NCBI GenBank assembly: GCA_000708835.1
Contig: DF237410.1
Span: 1-64,000, forward strand
Source: Klebsormidium nitens
Lineage: Eukaryota; Streptophyta; Klebsormidiophyceae; Klebsormidiales; Klebsormidiaceae
Direction of reading: 5' to 3'
DNA length: 64,000 nucleotides
The notes under the pieces are model-generated. The model worked only from the letters and a program-made list of their open reading frames with translations, was not told the origin of the DNA and searched no databases. Shown in pieces: positions 62,062 through 64,000 of the stretch (its first letter is position 1; the number at the start of each line of letters is the position of its first letter). The position numbers and the translations under genes were made by a program.

Positions 62062-64000
62062 GTTGCCAGCAAGAGGCACGTTGATCGAATTACTGGGAGA
62101 CTTTTCTGACGGCTGCCCAATAGACTAGTAAGGTGAAGGTGCTTACCAACCAAAGCGGCCAAAAATCTGCTCAGCTAGTGGGATCTGCTTCTCTGCTTCT
62201 CAGCTTGCGGAAACACTGATATACACCAGCTGCAAATCAACGTTGACAAGATGACTAAGCTGACTGTAGCAATTACAAGTGAAACTCGATTGTAGACAAA
62301 ACTTTTATCTACCAAAGGAGAGAGTCGGCCTTGCCGGGGTAACTTCTCGATCGTCCCCTCATCGTCAGACTGGTCACTCAGTGGTGCAACACAAGGGCCC
62401 TGGCCCCCGAGTACTTATTGCTTGCCAATACGGCCCCACACTTGCTCAGTTACTTCAAATAGATCCGTCAGCGGGCTGCCAAGAAGTTTTCGGGCAATCG
62501 TATAAATGATACAAATCCTGTTTTTCAGCCTTTCCGAAGCAGTTTTGACAAGGGGAAATCGGAATAAAGTTGCTAAAAATGATATCTGACATTTTTGCAA
62601 AGCTCTTTTCTTTGTCGACTTGCTTCGAAGGAACACTACTAGATAATGCTGATGGTTGATCTTGACAAAGTTTAATACGGTAAGCGAATGCAGCCTGGCA
62701 GTCTTCTCGGCCAGTGTACGGTAGAGGTCGGGTCGAAAATTGCTGGCAGTACTAGGTGCCGGCCGAATGGCGCCACGCCGTGCCGGCCAGAAGCTCGAGA
62801 CCGTCGATTTGGTCGTCAATGACGGGTAACCATCGATCTTCGGGAGCGGCAATCTTCTTCTAGCAGAATGCATTAGCTCATGGTGTCGCATTCTTTCCTT
62901 GAAGCCTTGCATTGGCTCCATTTAATGAGAGCACCCTCGCAGCGACAGTGGCCGGAATTCTTTTGCGTGGAGGTACCTTCTTCCCACAGAAAAAGGCGGG
63001 CCCAAGAATGAAGCTGATTATAAGGAACCCTCCTAGTCGAAGGGTTTGCAGAACGGCCTCTACACAGTCCCATGTACATGCTAGCTTAGACATAGGATCT
63101 TGGTAGACTAGACTAATCCGAGTGACAATATTCCATATACCATGCACGGAACCTGGCAATTTCGTCTCGTAGATTTAGATTCATATCGAGCTCGTTAAGC
63201 GCGCACTTTGCGTGCATGGGCTAGGAGTAGGATCATTTGAGAATCCTAACTACCAAGTAAACAACCCATGCACCCGTATTGATTGAGCGATCGGTTGTTA
63301 CGTGCACAATTCTCATCTTCTACTCGAATTAGAGGAAAATTAACATGGAGATTTGTTTGCATGGGGTGATCTTTTCAACAAGCTAGATATTGTTCTAAGC
63401 TGCATGTAAAGCAAAGGCCGTTTGGGTCAAGGGAGCAATCGTTTAACCAACCAAACAATTACGAATAGAATTTCCTCTAACTTTAGATTGACGGCCGGAG
63501 GGCCACCCAGTTCCTTCAACTGGTGCCAGCCCAACGAGCCACCCGACCATGACCGTTGGTGCCCAACTCGACGCCTCATAATTAACCAGGACTTTCGACC
63601 AAGCTCGCTTAATTAGGTGCTTAAAGATCAGAGCACATGTATATGCATTTTATAGTTCGTAGTACGTTGAACTCCGCTCATTCGGGATCCCGAGCTGAGA
63701 TTTGGTCGGATGCGGCGCAGTAAAACGGCCCGGTTATTGTAGGCTTTTATCGCAGCCTTCTTGGGGCCCCGCTTGCCAGGGGGTGCATTCCCATTCCGCT
63801 ACGGCACACTACAATACGTAGTAGGAGTGGCTTTTGGCATGCCATCTTCTTGCTGTGTGCTTTGTGTTTGCGCGCGGGCTGTCAGTCGAAAACAAGATCT
63901 CGAAATTTTGGAAGGAACCAATACAAGAAATGGTCCAGAAGCTTGCTGTAATATACAATGACCGACACAGACTGGACAGCGCGTGACCCTTTCAACGTGT
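62062..64000. other. Upstream flank of CobW gene; no gene recognised
   Basis: 1.9 kb, AT-richer than the genes. It should hold the CobW promoter. A 168-codon minus-strand frame (62415-62921) has no recognisable domain and is compatible with chance. No RNA gene or repeat family is recognised up to the window end. Confidence 0.4.

Noticed and set aside
62415-62921. 168-codon minus-strand open frame
   Set aside because: No recognisable domain, composition unlike the GC-rich exons nearby, no splice-consistent extension. A frame of this length is expected by chance in a window of this size.

Overview
This is nuclear DNA of a photosynthetic eukaryote of the green lineage, probably an alga or an early-diverging streptophyte. 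Every recognisable gene is split by spliceosomal introns, nearly all GT-AG. The gene set is that of plants: plastid-type uroporphyrinogen decarboxylase, biosynthetic arginine decarboxylase of plant form, a plant SOUL protein, the plant metallo-beta-lactamase-like family, cytosolic ribosomal proteins eL13 and uS9, and a full-size ABCB transporter. Coding exons are GC-rich and intergenic DNA is more AT-rich. I cannot name the species.

Layout. 1-8 kb is gene-poor and holds decayed Ty1/copia retrotransposon pieces in both orientations, with two diverged LTR-like repeats. From 8 kb to 62 kb there are twelve genes: ABCB transporter (-, 8069-17626), uroporphyrinogen decarboxylase (+, 19238-21847), eL13 (-, 23754-25474), uS9/RPS16 (+, 26021-27780), metallo-beta-lactamase-like protein (-, 28533-31140), a TIGR02450/zinc-finger protein (+, to 33870), a MIC19/CHCHD3-like twin-CX9C protein (-, 34919-36803), a 777-base assembly gap (37155-37931), a SOUL heme-binding protein (-, 39339-42163), a probable UPF0739/C1orf74 homologue (+, 43417-45379), arginine decarboxylase (-, 46715-52192), a phytanoyl-CoA dioxygenase family protein (+, 52770-55890) and a CobW/G3E GTPase (-, 57190-62061). 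The last 2 kb holds nothing I recognise.

Organisation. Strands alternate almost perfectly, so ten of the twelve genes form five head-to-head pairs, including the two ribosomal protein genes, which share 546 bp. I rebuilt complete exon chains with consistent reading phase for ten genes: hemE (433 aa), eL13 (210), uS9 (141), metallo-beta-lactamase-like (354), MIC19-like (247), SOUL (346), arginine decarboxylase (798), PhyH (568), CobW (367) and, for its first four exons, the UPF0739 candidate. These chains are hand-made from splice signals and family conservation, without transcript data.

Functional links are modest. Uroporphyrinogen decarboxylase makes coproporphyrinogen for heme and chlorophyll, and the SOUL protein binds tetrapyrroles, but the rest are unrelated housekeeping, transport, polyamine and metal-handling genes. 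I see no operon, CRISPR array, rRNA or credible tRNA. The points I rate most worth checking are the metallo-beta-lactamase-like protein that lacks the canonical metal-ligand motif, the tandem expansion of the EMTTPV motif in SOUL, a GC-AG intron in arginine decarboxylase, a 24-nt micro-exon in the transporter, and the head-to-head gene order.
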